This document shows, piece by piece, positions 21,000 to 32,618 of a stretch of 64,000 nucleotides of DNA. Positions within the stretch are counted from its first letter, which is position 1. The number at the start of each line of letters is the position of its first letter. The position numbers and the translations under genes were made by a program. The notes beneath the pieces are model-generated. The model had not been told where the DNA came from, did no database searches, and was given only the letters and a program-made list of their open reading frames with translations. Source of the stretch: Hyparrhenia diplandra (taxonomy: Eukaryota; Streptophyta; Magnoliopsida; Poales; Poaceae); the NCBI GenBank assembly GCA_015847255.1, contig JADLZK010005874.1, positions 186,001 through 250,000 of the forward strand, written 5' to 3'.

Positions 21000-21880
21000 A
21001 AGAATGGTCAGGCCTATCATGTTCTACCGAGGCAGCATGTGGCATTAATTTGTTTTCTTCTCCACCGCTGCTCTTCTCACACAAGGGCGTAGGGTGAGTT
21101 GGGAAAGGGGTTTTTTTTTTTTGAAAAAAAAAACTTATGTGTGGGACCCATGTACTTTGGAAAATGTATAACCATTGGAAGAGTGAATCTGTGTGCTATC
21201 TGATGATGTGGACACGGGCTAGCAAATTAGCTAAATTGTTGGGGACGCTCCTTAGACCCCTGTTTGGATGTGTGGGAAAAATATACACTTGTATGATGAT
21301 TACACCTGTAAAATATTGTGCCATAATTATAAACTTGTAAAATGATGTTTGGGGTGCATGGTTTTCATTGAAGGCGGCAAGCATCATGTCGAGGCACATT
21401 TGCCGGCAATGAGTTCACTAGATCTTGCTCGTTCACAAGGGTAATTGACTAATTGCACGATCGAGTCTGAGTCAAGCAGTTATCAAATCACACAAAATGT
21501 AAGGAGAGATGTGGGATATCAAGAGAGAAGAAAAACGAGGGACTGATGTGCTTGGCGTGGATCTGTTCACCATCGCGCCATGGATCGATTTGATTGTTGC
21601 CACGGATCAGCTCTCGATGTTGATCTACGTTGATGTGGCCGCGTTTATCCCATTTGTAGCCGCTATTGATGTGCCCACACCACTCCAAGGAATCGGCACT
21701 GGATCGAGCCGGTCACCACCGAGCGTGGTGCCTTGACTCCTCGACCAAGGGGAGGCGGTGTTGGATCGGCTGGCCGCAGCCGAGCACCATGTCTCGAGCC
21801 CTTGACCGAGCGAGGGAGCAAGTGAGTCGTGGAGTCCGGAGGAAACGAGATGGAGCTCTATGTTTGTCATACAATTTTCG
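21000..21880. other. Intergenic, no gene recognised
   Basis: Short frames only. 21250-21360 resembles a decayed MITE (CCCCTGTTTGGATGTG...GATGTTTGGGGTGCATGG). Confidence 0.3.
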
Positions 21881-22480
21881 GGACTTGAGAGGCAACAATT
21901 TTTAGGGGAAGCCGGCGCTCGGACGTCCGATCTCGCCGGACGCCCGCCCGCCCACCTCGGCCTCCACCTTCCTCTCCTACGCATGCCCCCCGCCTCCGGC
22001 ACCCCCGCCGCTGCTCCTTCCACCACCGGGCGGCGCGGTAGGGTCTCGCCGAGCTCCGGCGAGACTCTACCGCCGCCGGCCTCTCCCTTCCCCCTCCCCC
22101 GCCCCCCTTGCCCGATGTGGCCATGACGAACTCCGCGAGCTCCACACAACTCCGGCCGTGGCGCCCGCCCCGGCCTGGCCCGACCGGCTCCTCCGCCAAC
22201 CGCACCTAAGCCGCCCGTCCACCATTCCCACCGCCTGTCCTACCCGCCTCTCCCCGGTGGGACATCTATAGCCCCCCGGAAAGGTCGCCGAGTTGGGGAA
22301 GAACGGAGGAAGTTCGCCGGAACCCTAGGTCGTCGGCGTTGGAGGGAGAAGGGAGAGAGGAGGAGAAGGTGGGGGAGGGGGGAGGAGGCCACCGCCCTCG
22401 GATGCGACGCCGCCGCTGCCGGAGCCACCGTCGGCGACGCAGCCATGGCGTGGGGAGGCGGTGTGCTTGCGCAGGCGTGA
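21880..22480. repeat. GC-rich dispersed repeat, copy 2
   Basis: It is related to 14060-14460. Long Pro/Arg/Ala-rich frames occur on both strands because of composition. No domain was recognised and they are not called as genes. Confidence 0.4.
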
Positions 22481-22559
22481 GGAAGGAGGCCGTCCGATTT
22501 TATTGCTTGGGTTAGGGCGTGCTAACCCAAGCATTACCGATTTTTTACGCTGGTTTTAG

Positions 22560-23190
22560 CTCAAGTCAGAGGTAAATTTAGTGGCCTCACTACTGTCCAT
22601 TCAAACAACATTTTAAGATGTGGGCCATAAAAATATATGGGCCTGTAATGTACAGTAGTTTCGGCCTGAAAACCGTGCTTCCAACAAGACAACCAGGACA
22701 CCTTCCCTTAGCATTGAGTTAGGATGGCGCAGCTGTCATTTTCACTTTGTTTACTTTGCGCACGAGGTAAGCATGCATGTCTCCCGGCCCAGCCGCCCAG
22801 CGCCAAAGGGAGCTTTCTGAGAAGTCAAATCTTTTAACTTTAACCAATTGTTTATTAAAAAATATTAATATTTATAAATTAGTATAATTAGATAGGTTGT
22901 TAAATATATTTTCATAATAATAAACACGTTTGGAGATAAAAAAAAAAAAGAATGTTGCACTAATTTCTTGAAAACGTAGTCAAAGTTGAGAAAATTTGAC
23001 CAACATGTATCTAATAACGTCATCTATTATGGGAGGAGGAAGTATAATATTTATAAATCTAGGAGCATATATTGAACAAAGCAGCATATATTAGTTAACA
23101 AAAAAATTGAAAATATTCTGGTCAGCCATATATGCTGTGCTGATGCTTTTGCACAGACCATGGACCCTACTTTTTTAAGTGAAATGGACC
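22560..23190. other. AT-rich intergenic
   Basis: 22850-23045 looks like a decayed Stowaway-type MITE (GTCAAAGTTGAGAAAATTTGACC, GGGAGGAGGAAGTA). Nothing else was recognised. Confidence 0.35.
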
Positions 23191-23193
23191 CTA

Positions 23194-23432
23194 CTCCCTC
23201 TGTCCCATGGAGTTCGTCGTTTTTGACTTTTGAATTTCATGTTTGACCATCCGTCTTATTCAAAATATTTATACAAATCATAAAATAAATTAATCAATAT
23301 TCAAGTATCTTCATTGATAAAATAAGTCGTAACAAAATAAATTATATTTGTGCAAAAAAATTTGAATAAGACGAAGCATCGAATAAGATGGCACGGAATC
23401 CGGGGTGACAAACTCGGTGGGGACGGAGGGAG
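23194..23432. mobile_element. Stowaway-type MITE, copy 2
   Basis: It has CTCCCTCTGTCCC and GGGGACGGAGGGAG ends with flanking TA dinucleotides. It is nearly identical to 1249-1535 without that copy's extra segment. Confidence 0.92.
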
Positions 23433-23882
23433 TACTTTATTAGAGTGTTAATCAATGAGTGCTTTGTCCTTTGTCTCCGTGAAAACATGTGCACCAAATA
23501 GCATCAGTGAGCACAAGTGTCTAGGACTACGTGAAGGAATGAAAAACAAGAGATAGAATGAAGTGGATTGTTTCATTCCTCCAAAACGTACAAGTGCAGA
23601 AGCCTTTCCTCTGAAAAGAACTGAACTCACAAATCCTGCAATCCAAACACTGCTATAGTGTCTAAAACTATAGGAATCTCATTCCTTTAAAATTCATATG
23701 AAAATCCTATATAAACCAAACGAGCACTTCATAGCAGAGGCGTCACTTCATTGGGTCATCAAGGAGACGATGTTAAATGATTTTGTACTGGTGAAGTCAC
23801 TTTTTTGCATTATCTGCTATACGATAATACTTACCGCTGCAAGTATAATAATAAAAACTACAAATATTAAAATATTAAACAA

Positions 23883-23958
23883 ACCTTGGGATGTAGCTCA
23901 ATTGGTAGAGTGTGAAAATATATATGATTTAGTTACGTCCATGGTTCAACTTCTTGCA
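23883..23958 (+). pseudogene. tRNA-Ala-like pseudogene or SINE head
   Basis: GGGATGTAGCTCAATTGGTAGAG matches the acceptor and D arm of plant tRNA-Ala, and the 3' GCATCTC can pair with the 5' end. The anticodon and T arms are degraded, so it cannot be a working tRNA. A T-run follows about 25 bp later. Confidence 0.5.
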
Positions 23959-24132
23959 TCTCTAACATTTTGTATTCACCTTTTTTTTTTTTTTGTCTCG
24001 GAGTGCATTTTATATAGATGAATATAGATGATGGAGTTCACAACAGCATTCATCTCTGGTATGAAATGCAGATTACTGAGTATCGTATCAACAAAAATGG
24101 TCTTTAATCATGTGGCAAGTTCTTAATTCTTG

Positions 24133-24567
24133 ATAATAAGATAGTTGCACACAAGAGGTAATTTACGCCAATTGCGTTGTCCACATTTATACCCCCATTT
24201 AAATTTCAATTAGCGAGTGCTGAATTTTTTATTTTTATTTTTTATCGTTTATCATTTTTATGTATTTATCTATGCAAAAAACGAATTATATTTCTAGTAG
24301 AAAAACGATTATATATATAAAAATCTCCACCCATATAGATCTCCATCTGGGCGATGGCGAAGGCCAAACTGGGCCTGGAATGTTTTTGGGCCTGGAATGT
24401 TTTTGGGCCTGGAATGTTTTTTTTATAGTGGGCCTAGAATGTGTTGACCCAAAATAGCGTAGGCACCACACCATTGCCGTTTACATCACCGAGCAGCCGA
24501 GCACTAAAGACCGAAGAAGAAAAACTCCAGCCGCCGAGCTCAGCCGCCGCGACCGGGACCGGGGAAG
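24133..24567 (+). promoter_or_regulatory. Upstream region and 5' leader of the importin gene
   Basis: A 17-bp unit GGGCCTGGAATGTTTTT is repeated three times at 24371-24421. TGGGCC-type words are common in plant housekeeping promoters. Diverged copies of this region lie at 3689-4815 and 16704-16785. Confidence 0.5.
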
Positions 24568-27500
24568 ATGGCCGACGGCAGCGCCTCCGCCTCGCCGCCC
24601 TCCGTTTCTCCGCACCACCAGTACCACCGCGACGCCATCAAGTCCACAGGTGCACCCTCGCGCTTCCCTCCTGTCTCCTCCCGCCGGCGTTGCTTTGTCA
24701 TCGCTTCGAACACTAGGCGCGCGCGGCCGTGGTAGAAGCCCTAACCTATCTGACTCACCATGAGCTCTCGTGGAGGCCCTGTTTCTCGCAGAACGAGGAG
24801 CGGCTTAATTGCTCTACTGACTCCTGCTGTTGCTTATTTGGGCAGAACTTCGCCTACACCAGGGTTCGATGACTGTTTGCTTGAGCACGAGCAGTCGAGC
24901 TAAGTAGAATTGGGGCTTATCTTATTAGCTGGTTTAGATGGCATGGAACTTGGTCTGAGGGGTTATTGTGCAGTGGACATAACCTGGGGAATTGGCATGA
25001 CAAACAATTTGACATCTGTGGCTGAAAATTAAGCAGTGGCTATTGGCTACTGGCTACCGCCACCCGAAATGTAAAATCATAAGTGTAAAATCAAATAGCT
25101 GCTGAATATCTTGTGAAGCATTATAGACTCGTGTTACTTAAAGCTCCATTTGCAGTGTCATGTTCACCACCACTAATATTGCTATTTGATTTTACATTAA
25201 TGATTATAGCTGCATAAGTTATGCAAGTAATGAAACTTGGGTAGTCAATTAACCTTAGATTGTTTGATGTTGGTGTTGAGCAGTACAATGGAATTATATA
25301 TGTTAACTCTGTGGCATCCTAAATTAATCACGTGACCAAAAAAAAATCTTATTACAACATTGCAGAAAAAGAACACATGTATCATGGTGCATCCTACTTT
25401 TGGATCTTGTTGCTAGTCTAGTCTGCAGTAAGTATAGCCTCTAAGGCCTTTAGTCGGTTGTATGTCTGGATGCAGTGCGCAATACAGCTGCTAATCGGCG
25501 GAGGGAGCAGGCTCTTGCAATAGGGAAGGAAAGAAGGGAAGCTTTGATGCGTGCAAAGCGTGTATGTCGAGTTCCTCTTTCTGGCGGTGATGAGGCTGCA
25601 GCAGAAGACGGTGACATGGTTATTGATGAGGGGAAAGCAGATCTTGAGGCTAGAACGACTCAGGCTGTTGAGGAACTGAAATCTGCTTTGTCAAGCCAGT
25701 AGGTGCCTTCTATCAAAAAGATTTCCATTTATGCTAATATAATCCCTGATTCTTGGTGCACTCTTTAATAGCCTGAATATATCATACTGCTGTCCTTTTT
25801 CTCAATCAAATTAAAGCCAGTATCTCGAATTATTCCTAGTCTTGGTTTTGAGGTCTCTTCCCGTATCCATCTACAGGAGATTAGTCTTGGTTTTGAGGTC
25901 TCTTCCCATATCCATCTACAGGAGATAAAAATAGTTTGGTTATCATCCATTCACAGAAAAGTTTTGATAATCTCTTGAACATCTCATTTCATTGGTATGT
26001 AAAAGCCTTTGTAGCCTTTGATATGATTTTCAGACATGGACCCAATTGCACCATTGTTTTTTGGAATCCTGCTTCTCTTTACTTGTTTTTGATATTTTTT
26101 TTGCCTTCAAAATTATACATCAGCTAGATAAGTGCTAAACTTAATTTAAACACTCTCAATTTGAATACTAGAATAGAATATGAAGCGCATGTTAAGAGTA
26201 CTCTGGTTTTGAATTATATGTTCACGGTTACTCTTAGGGGGAAAGGGGCACAGAAGAGGAAGACAGAGGTGCTTCGTGCTTTAAGGCGTTTGTTATCTCA
26301 GTCTGAAGTACCTCCAGTTGATGCAGCAATTAGAGCTGGAGCAGTCCCTCTGTTAGTGCAGTATCTGTCGTTTGGATCATCAGATGAACAAGTTGAGCAC
26401 ACTCCACCTATTGTTCCATAGCTCTACTATTACAATTGAGTAAAGTTTGGCTGTGTTGGTCATTCACATGGTAATTGTATCACTATACTCAATTGATCTT
26501 ATCAAGATTCTTCATGCTTTTAATCGCAGTTGCGAGAGGCAGCTTGGTGCCTTACAAACATAGCAGCAGGGCAACCTGAGGAAACTAAATCCTTACTTCC
26601 AGCTCTACCATTGCTCATTGCTCACCTTGGTGGTTAGTTCTCTTTTTTGCTGGTCAAAAAGTAAATAGTGTCCGTTTTCATTCCCATTTGTGTCTATAAT
26701 ACACAATTCTCAAGAATGACTACTAGGTTGACCTCATATAAAAATCTTCCTTTCTGTTAGAGAAGAGCTCCACACTTGTCGCGGAACAATGTGCATGGGC
26801 CATTGGTAATGTTGCTGGTGAAGGAGCAGAGCTGAGAAGCACATTACTTGCTCAAGGTGCTCTGTGGCCTCTTGCACGTTTAATGCTGTCAAATAAGGGT
26901 TCTACAGCAAGGACTGCTGCTTGGGCATTGTCAAATCTCATCAAGGTTGTATTGATTAAGTCCCTCTCTTTCTTATTATGTCACAGTTGTTTCTTTACCA
27001 AGAGTGTTTTAGTAATTAAGAAATTAGAAATAAGCTTAAACTTGAAATAAGATAAGCCTTTCCAAGATGGTACTACTGTAACAATTTACTCCTTACATCC
27101 TGTTCAGCTGTCCTAAGTCAAACCATCCAAAGTTTCACTAAGTTTGTTGAAAAAAAAAATTGAATGTTTACAATATCAAAGAGGTAAGTTATGAAAACAT
27201 ATTTCATTATGTATCTAATGGGGCTCATTTGATATATTGTAATTATTCTTTTTCTGTCCAACAAACTTGGTTCAGCTTAGGATGGTTTGTCTTAAAATAA
27301 TTACAAATCCACTATATTTCAGGACGGAGGGAGTAGTTCACAAAGCCATATACGTATCTACCTAACCATAAGTTCAAGCCATATCTCTGTTGGGAAGTTT
27401 AGACTCTTTCCGATTTTTTTTTTTTTAAAAAAAACCTTATATGATTTGTATGTGCTGAATTGTTCCAACAGCAGGATCCCAATTCCTGGTCTAAACTGCC

Positions 27501-29857
27501 TGGTTATCAAAATTTCGGAGGATTCTAGAATTCAAAAGATGGCTTGTTTTGGTTATTTTAGATGCCAAAAATATTTCTAGAGACAATGCTACTTTAAGGA
27601 TAATTCAACAGACAAGTAGAGAATCCATAGAAAACAAACTACTGGGAACCAAGCTGCCAGCTGGTTACTGAAATCCTTGTGCGCTCTTGGATTTGCAAGA
27701 ATCTGGAAAATGACACCCTGCCGATGGACTTGATTGGTGTTTCTACATATGCTTGTAACTACATGACAAGCTTCATTTTCTGAAACATTTATTTCTCTAT
27801 ATCCCAGGGACCTGATTCCAAGGCTGCGAATGAGCTTATTGGCATCGATGGCGTACTGAGTGCAATAACACGGAACCTGGAAAAAGCGTATGTGCCACCT
27901 TATTATTGACAGTTTTTATTTTGCCTTACTTCTGTGTACTGTCTAGCATTCAGTAACTTGACTTTTGAGAACTCAAGTAGAGATATGGTTGTTATGACTT
28001 CTAATGCTAGTTCTTAATTGCTACAAAAAAATACTAGTTATTTGCCCCTTGTTCATTCTTTTTAACTTAATTAAGAATAATATCAGCTCTTATTTCGGTG
28101 GGGTGTTTGGATTCACTAGCACATGACCTGTATCTTCACTCCATGGCGGATCATAGAAACATATGCTGAGGGGTTATAGTAACATGTTCAATCTCCTGAT
28201 CCTTTCATCAGTATGCATCACATGCTGTGTTGTATATATTGGCTGCTTTGTGCAATCTTCTATGCAGTCTTATGTTTGGCCTGTTTCAAAAATGTTTAAG
28301 GTCTGCATGTTTACATCATCAACCAACTAACTAAATCTATGAAATCCCCATGCTTGCTTCGCTCATTACTGCTGTTGATGAGTTGTTTTTGGACCCTTCA
28401 GGGATGAAGAACTTGCAACTGAGGTGGCATGGGTAGTTGTCTATCTTTCAGCACTTTCAGAAAAAGCTACCAGCCTAATAGTAAGAAGTTTGGTGCCACA
28501 GTTGCTGATCGGACGCCTTCTAGCATCTGAAAACTTGCAGTTGCTCATTCCGGTATCATCTTCGTTTCTCCATCGCAATTTTTTCCTTGTGCCTATTCTC
28601 AGTTTCAGAATTTTCCCTAAAATGAAACACCTATTATTTGGACACTTTTTTATCATTAACTGTTGCACAGTAAATATTCTAATTTGACATCTGTTGTCAT
28701 GATATTTTTGTATGAAGCTGCTAATAATGATTTCCAGACAATACGGATTTGCCGTTAATGTACATTATATATTGGCATCTGTTTGTCAAGGATCATTTTC
28801 TCTTGTAATTTTAGAATTGTCAGCAACCTGTAAATATATAGTCAGCGAATGTGATTTCACAGCAGACAGATTGACTTTTCTACTTGAAAATAGGTACTTC
28901 GAGGTTTAGGAAATCTTGTAGCTGGTGATGGTTACATGGTTGATTCAGTCCTAATTGTTGGAAACAGTGTCACAGGTTAGCTCATAATTGGATAATCCTT
29001 TATAGCTAATAATTGTATATGAGCACCATATTTCACTTGTACTGATGTTGATCATCAGCTAACAGCTTGCCATTCTAGAGTATGTGTTAGTCTCCAAGTA
29101 CTAACTAACTATTGTTCCAGATCAAGCCTTATCAAGTCTTATCAAGTGTTTGAAGAGTGACAATAGGGTTCTCAAGAAGGTATGTTGCCCTTTCATTTGG
29201 TGACTAAGTTTATTTATTTTGATCTGGACTCTAAAAGGTTATATAATTCTTTGGTCTGTCTTGTCTAAAATATTTTGAACTACTTATATAGGAGGCATCA
29301 TGGGCCATGTCAAATATAGCGACGGGCAGTTACGAGCATAAGAAAATGATATTTGCTAGTGAGGCTACTCCTTTGCTGATGCACCTCCTCAGGACTGCAC
29401 AATTTGACATCCGCAGGGAAGCAGCATACACCCTGGGCAATCTGTGTGTTGTCCCAGCAGGCAGTAGTAACCCCCCAAACATAATCGTTGAACATTTAGT
29501 TGCCATCGTGGATGGTGGAGCCCTTCCAGGATTTATAAATCTGGTGAGGTCAGCTGATATAGAGAGTGCCAGAATTGGGCTTCAGTTCCTGGAACTGGTA
29601 AGGGAATCTGAAATTTGAATTCTTAAAAGCATTTAGCCATGTCTTCGGTCTACCTGCATTCAAATCACCTCAATCAAATGGAATTTGTTTTGCAGGTGAT
29701 GAGAGGATACCCCAACAGCCAGGGTCCAAAGCTCGTGGAGGCAGAGGATGGCATCGAGGCTATGGAGAGGTTCCAGTTCCATGAGAACGAGGTCATGAGG
29801 ACTATGGCCAACGGTTTGGTTGACAAATACTTCGGTGAAGACTATGGCCTTGAGTGA
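24568..29857 (+). CDS. IMPA9: Importin subunit alpha-9-like (528 aa, 11 exons)
   Basis: This is a nuclear import adaptor that binds cargo NLS through ARM repeats and importin-beta through its N-terminus. Exons: 24568-24649, 25476-25698, 26238-26391, 26530-26632, 26761-26945, 27808-27887, 28402-28552, 28894-28975, 29121-29179, 29292-29597, 29696-29857. They sum to 1,587 bp, in frame. The N-terminus has basic RRREQ and KERRE stretches. ARM repeats show family words AWCLTNIAAG, EQCAWAIGNVAGEG, AAWALSNLIKG and EASWAMSNIATGS. The C-terminus has EDGIEAMERFQFHEN and ends KYFGEDYGLE. This matches the plant IMPA-9 subtype better than canonical IMPA-1 types. Intron 2 has a 45-bp tandem duplication (25837-25926) and intron 5 a Stowaway-like MITE. 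Confidence 0.93.
27085..27336. mobile_element. Stowaway-like MITE in importin intron 5
   Basis: The right end GGACGGAGGGAGTA is typical. The interior shows AAACCATCC near the left and GGATGGTTTGTCTTA near the right, in inverse orientation. The left end is decayed. Confidence 0.65.
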
Positions 29858-30328
29858 GTTCCTTGTGCCGCGCTGACATGTCTGGTAAACATCGTAGAGC
29901 TGTTCGTGGGTTTGAAATGTAACAGTGCTAGAACAGAAGGATAGGATGCCCGTTCATCATGGTTACCATGTAATTTAGCCCTTGATAATGTAGTTGGATA
30001 TGTGAATGTGATAATTGTGAAACTGACCGTGAACTGGACATGTGAATGTCGATAGACTTTGACATCTTGTACAATACGAAATAAATATCCTGGCTGTTTT
30101 CTTTCTCTTGCGGCCATTTGCCAATCAAATTTGAAATTTGAACAGAATGCTGCAACAACTATTTGTAATTGCAAGGGTGTATGTGCTGCAATCGCAAATA
30201 TCAGCTGCTAAAACACCTCCTGTAAATGGCCGTATCACGTTGTTGCAGTAGCAGGACACTGATCTAAGTATTGTCTAAGCACCAGACCCATTTGTCATCA
30301 GCTAAAAAAATGAATCCCTGACGACGGA
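29858..30328. other. Convergent intergenic between importin and THA8-like genes
   Basis: It holds the importin 3' UTR with an AATAAA word near 30080. No other feature was seen. Confidence 0.45.
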
Positions 30329-31099
30329 CTAGGAGGCAGGGGCAGTCTTGCTCCCGCCTCTCGCTCGCATTTCGTCGAGCACGTCCCTGACGGGCGGCGA
30401 GACCGTGGCCTCCCACTCGGCGAGGTCGGCCTCCACCTCCGCCGCCGCCTCGTGGAGCCCCAACCGCTTCATCCCCGCGCCATGACCCTGTACACGTACT
30501 CGTCGACGTCGAGGCCGCCCTTCCTCACGGCCGCCTCGTACACCTTCCACGCGGCGCGGCCTCTAGCCTTGGCCACCAGCGCGCAGCAGCCTCGTGAGCT
30601 TGTACACGTCCTCCTCCCCGTCCACGAACCCGCCGCGGCGCGCTTCTCCTCCAGGAACGCCTCCACGAGCGCGTCCACGGCGGCCTCGGCCTCGGCCACG
30701 GCGGGCGCGGAGGAGACGAAGGTGGCGTAGAGGGCCGGGTCCGGGCGGTACCAGGGGCTCGGCGCGGGCGACGTGGAGCGCGGCGAGGGCCAGGGACCAG
30801 TGGCCCTGCCGCTGGAGCTCGGCCATGGCGGCCACGAGGTCCGCCTTGAGGAGGCGGCCCAGGGCGGTGGCTGCGGCGGCGGAAGCAGCCGCCGGCGAGC
30901 GGTCGGCGGTGGTCAGGCGCTTCAGGGATTGGATCGCCAGGATGGCCTCCGTGGAGAGGGAGCGGCCGCGCTGGAGAGGGCCGCGGTTGTCGCGCGGCCC
31001 GCAGGTGATGGAGACGCGCCTAGGATTGTGAGTGGCTCTGGGTCCGGGCCTCGCGCATGGGCTTCGGGTGGGGCGCGGGGCGAAGAGGAGAGACGCCAT
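30329..31099 (-). CDS. THA8: THA8-like chloroplast PPR protein, frameshifted four times here
   Basis: The family is short PPR-like proteins that aid splicing of plastid group II introns (known for maize THA8). The protein begins MASLLFAP with a chloroplast-transit-like, Arg/Pro/Ser-rich N-terminus. It continues CGPRDNRGPLQRGRSLSTEA, ELQRQGHWSLALAALHVARA, EDVYKLTRLLR, AAWKVYEAAVRKGGLDVDEY and a C-terminal EVEADLAEWEATVSPP, all in family order. Four indels break the frame: one extra base in the G-run at 30754-30757, one missing at 30629-30631, two missing at 30579-30584 and one missing at 30473-30476, net minus three. Protein sequence is conserved in every frame segment. It is a recent pseudogene or an error-rich assembly of an intact gene; I favour the latter. 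Confidence 0.75.
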
Positions 31100-31182
31100 T
31101 GGAGCGGAAGCGGGGGAGCCAGGAACCGAGGGAGAAAGAGAGACCTTGGGGAGGGTGGAGGCTGCGGATTTTGACGCCGTTT

Positions 31183-31224
31183 TTTTTTCTCTCTTTCTTT
31201 CTTTCTTTCTTTCTTTTTTTTTTT
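31183..31224. repeat. TTTC microsatellite flanked by T-runs
   Basis: A run of CTTT/TTTC repeats lies in the 5' flank of the THA8-like gene. It generates false Lys/Glu or Phe/Leu frames on either strand. Confidence 0.9.
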
Positions 31225-31229
31225 AATCA

Positions 31230-32618
31230 CGGATTTTCACGCCGTTGGCAAACCAAGCGTGTTGCTTGTAAATTGCATGTCTACCAGACTTACCGGGTTA
31301 TTATTTTCCATGCCATTAATTTTTTTCAAATTTCGAGATAATTTGAAAAACTCCCATTATAATTTCATCTTTCCTTCATTTATGCTATTTTCTATACGAG
31401 CCACGTACATAGGCCAGATACGTACATGTATAGAAGAGTTTATGTGTATTAAGGCTCTACTTGTTCCATTAGACCGCTCCTTCCCACGTTCCCTTCCCCT
31501 TAGCGATGAACCCTAGTTCTCCCTCAGGTGGCTGGACCCCACCCCCACCCCACCCCCCCCACAACCTCAACTAGTGTTTTGTAGTTTTTTGTGGACGGCG
31601 ATGATGGAGGACAGCGACAAAATGTACCCTTCTTGCATTTTTGTTGTCATCGTGTCCATCATAAGGTTCGAATTAGGACTTATGTGCATGCAACTATAAG
31701 TGTACGTCTTTATGCATATTTTTAGTTTCATTTGTATTAGAAATAAGATGTTCTAAATGTTAAAATCCAAGGTTTCGCTTCCGGGGCTCTAATGGGAGGG
31801 TGAGATTCATACATAAAGGGAACCATGGTTATACCTAATGAAATACATATGCTAGATGTGTTTGAAATGTACAAGGAGGAGATGAGTTGTGACGTTGTAG
31901 TTGGCGTATTCAATAAGGCGAATTGTATGGATGCTCAATTTGATGCACTGGAACTAAAGATCCGGTACACTTTCGTTTCACGGTGGCTACATTGTAGGAT
32001 GCTTTATGTGCTTACCTAGGCCCATTGCTTCTCTAGGCAAACAAATACGCTCACCTTATGTGCCAAACATGCTCATAGATGTGCATGCAGTCCACAACTT
32101 GATTTTTTGTCCTAGCCTAAACAAGGTCTGGTCCGATGGCTAGCAAGCTCGTGCTGACACGGCCCGACACAAAGGGCTCAGGCAAGTCGAGTAACATGAC
32201 TCAATACATAACCTAAGGTCTTGTTTGGATATAGTCGTATTCGCATCAATCTAAGTGGATTAGATTGTAATGTAATTCAAATTTCACTCCAATACACCGT
32301 ACCACGCGTGAATTGATTCTAATACGACGACATATAATAAACAATCTGCCCTGAGGCTCGGTGAAGAAGAGAAGAATCATGGCAATCATTCAGAATCGAG
32401 ATAACGAAACAGCATGGCCACAAGACCCAACGAACTACCTGTGCGTGCTTTCCACCAAGCTTCCGGGCCCGGCGGCGGCATAATTGGCTCACTTGCCTCC
32501 ATAAATCCATGCCTCTAGGCCTCCACTGTCCAGTGTCCACTCCTCGTACAAGTGCTGTTGCTCTCTGCAGCTCTTCTCCCCAACCAGTCCATCACTGACT
32601 CCCCTGCGAGCTCCAATA
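31230..32618. other. Intergenic between THA8-like gene and carboxypeptidase 1
   Basis: A C-rich stretch lies at 31537-31560. An open frame of 64 codons at 31825-32019 (starts MVIPNEIHML) has normal composition but no recognised domain; it may be a transposon relic. 32225-32335 resembles a decayed MITE. The last 80 bp are the promoter and leader of the next gene. Confidence 0.4.

Noticed and set aside
21625..22205. 174- and 112-codon minus-strand frames
   Set aside because: They lie in the GC-rich dispersed repeat and have no recognised domain; the related copy at 14060-14460 does not keep the same frames.
23883..23958. Functional tRNA-Ala gene
   Set aside because: The anticodon and T arms do not fold; only the acceptor and D arm are tRNA-like.
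30329..31099. Programmed ribosomal frameshifting in the THA8-like gene
   Set aside because: Four shifts of mixed direction without slippery sites are not plausible; error or mutation explains them better.
30773..31174. Gly/Arg-rich plus-strand frame of 133 codons
   Set aside because: It is antisense to the THA8-like gene, with low-complexity composition and no domain.
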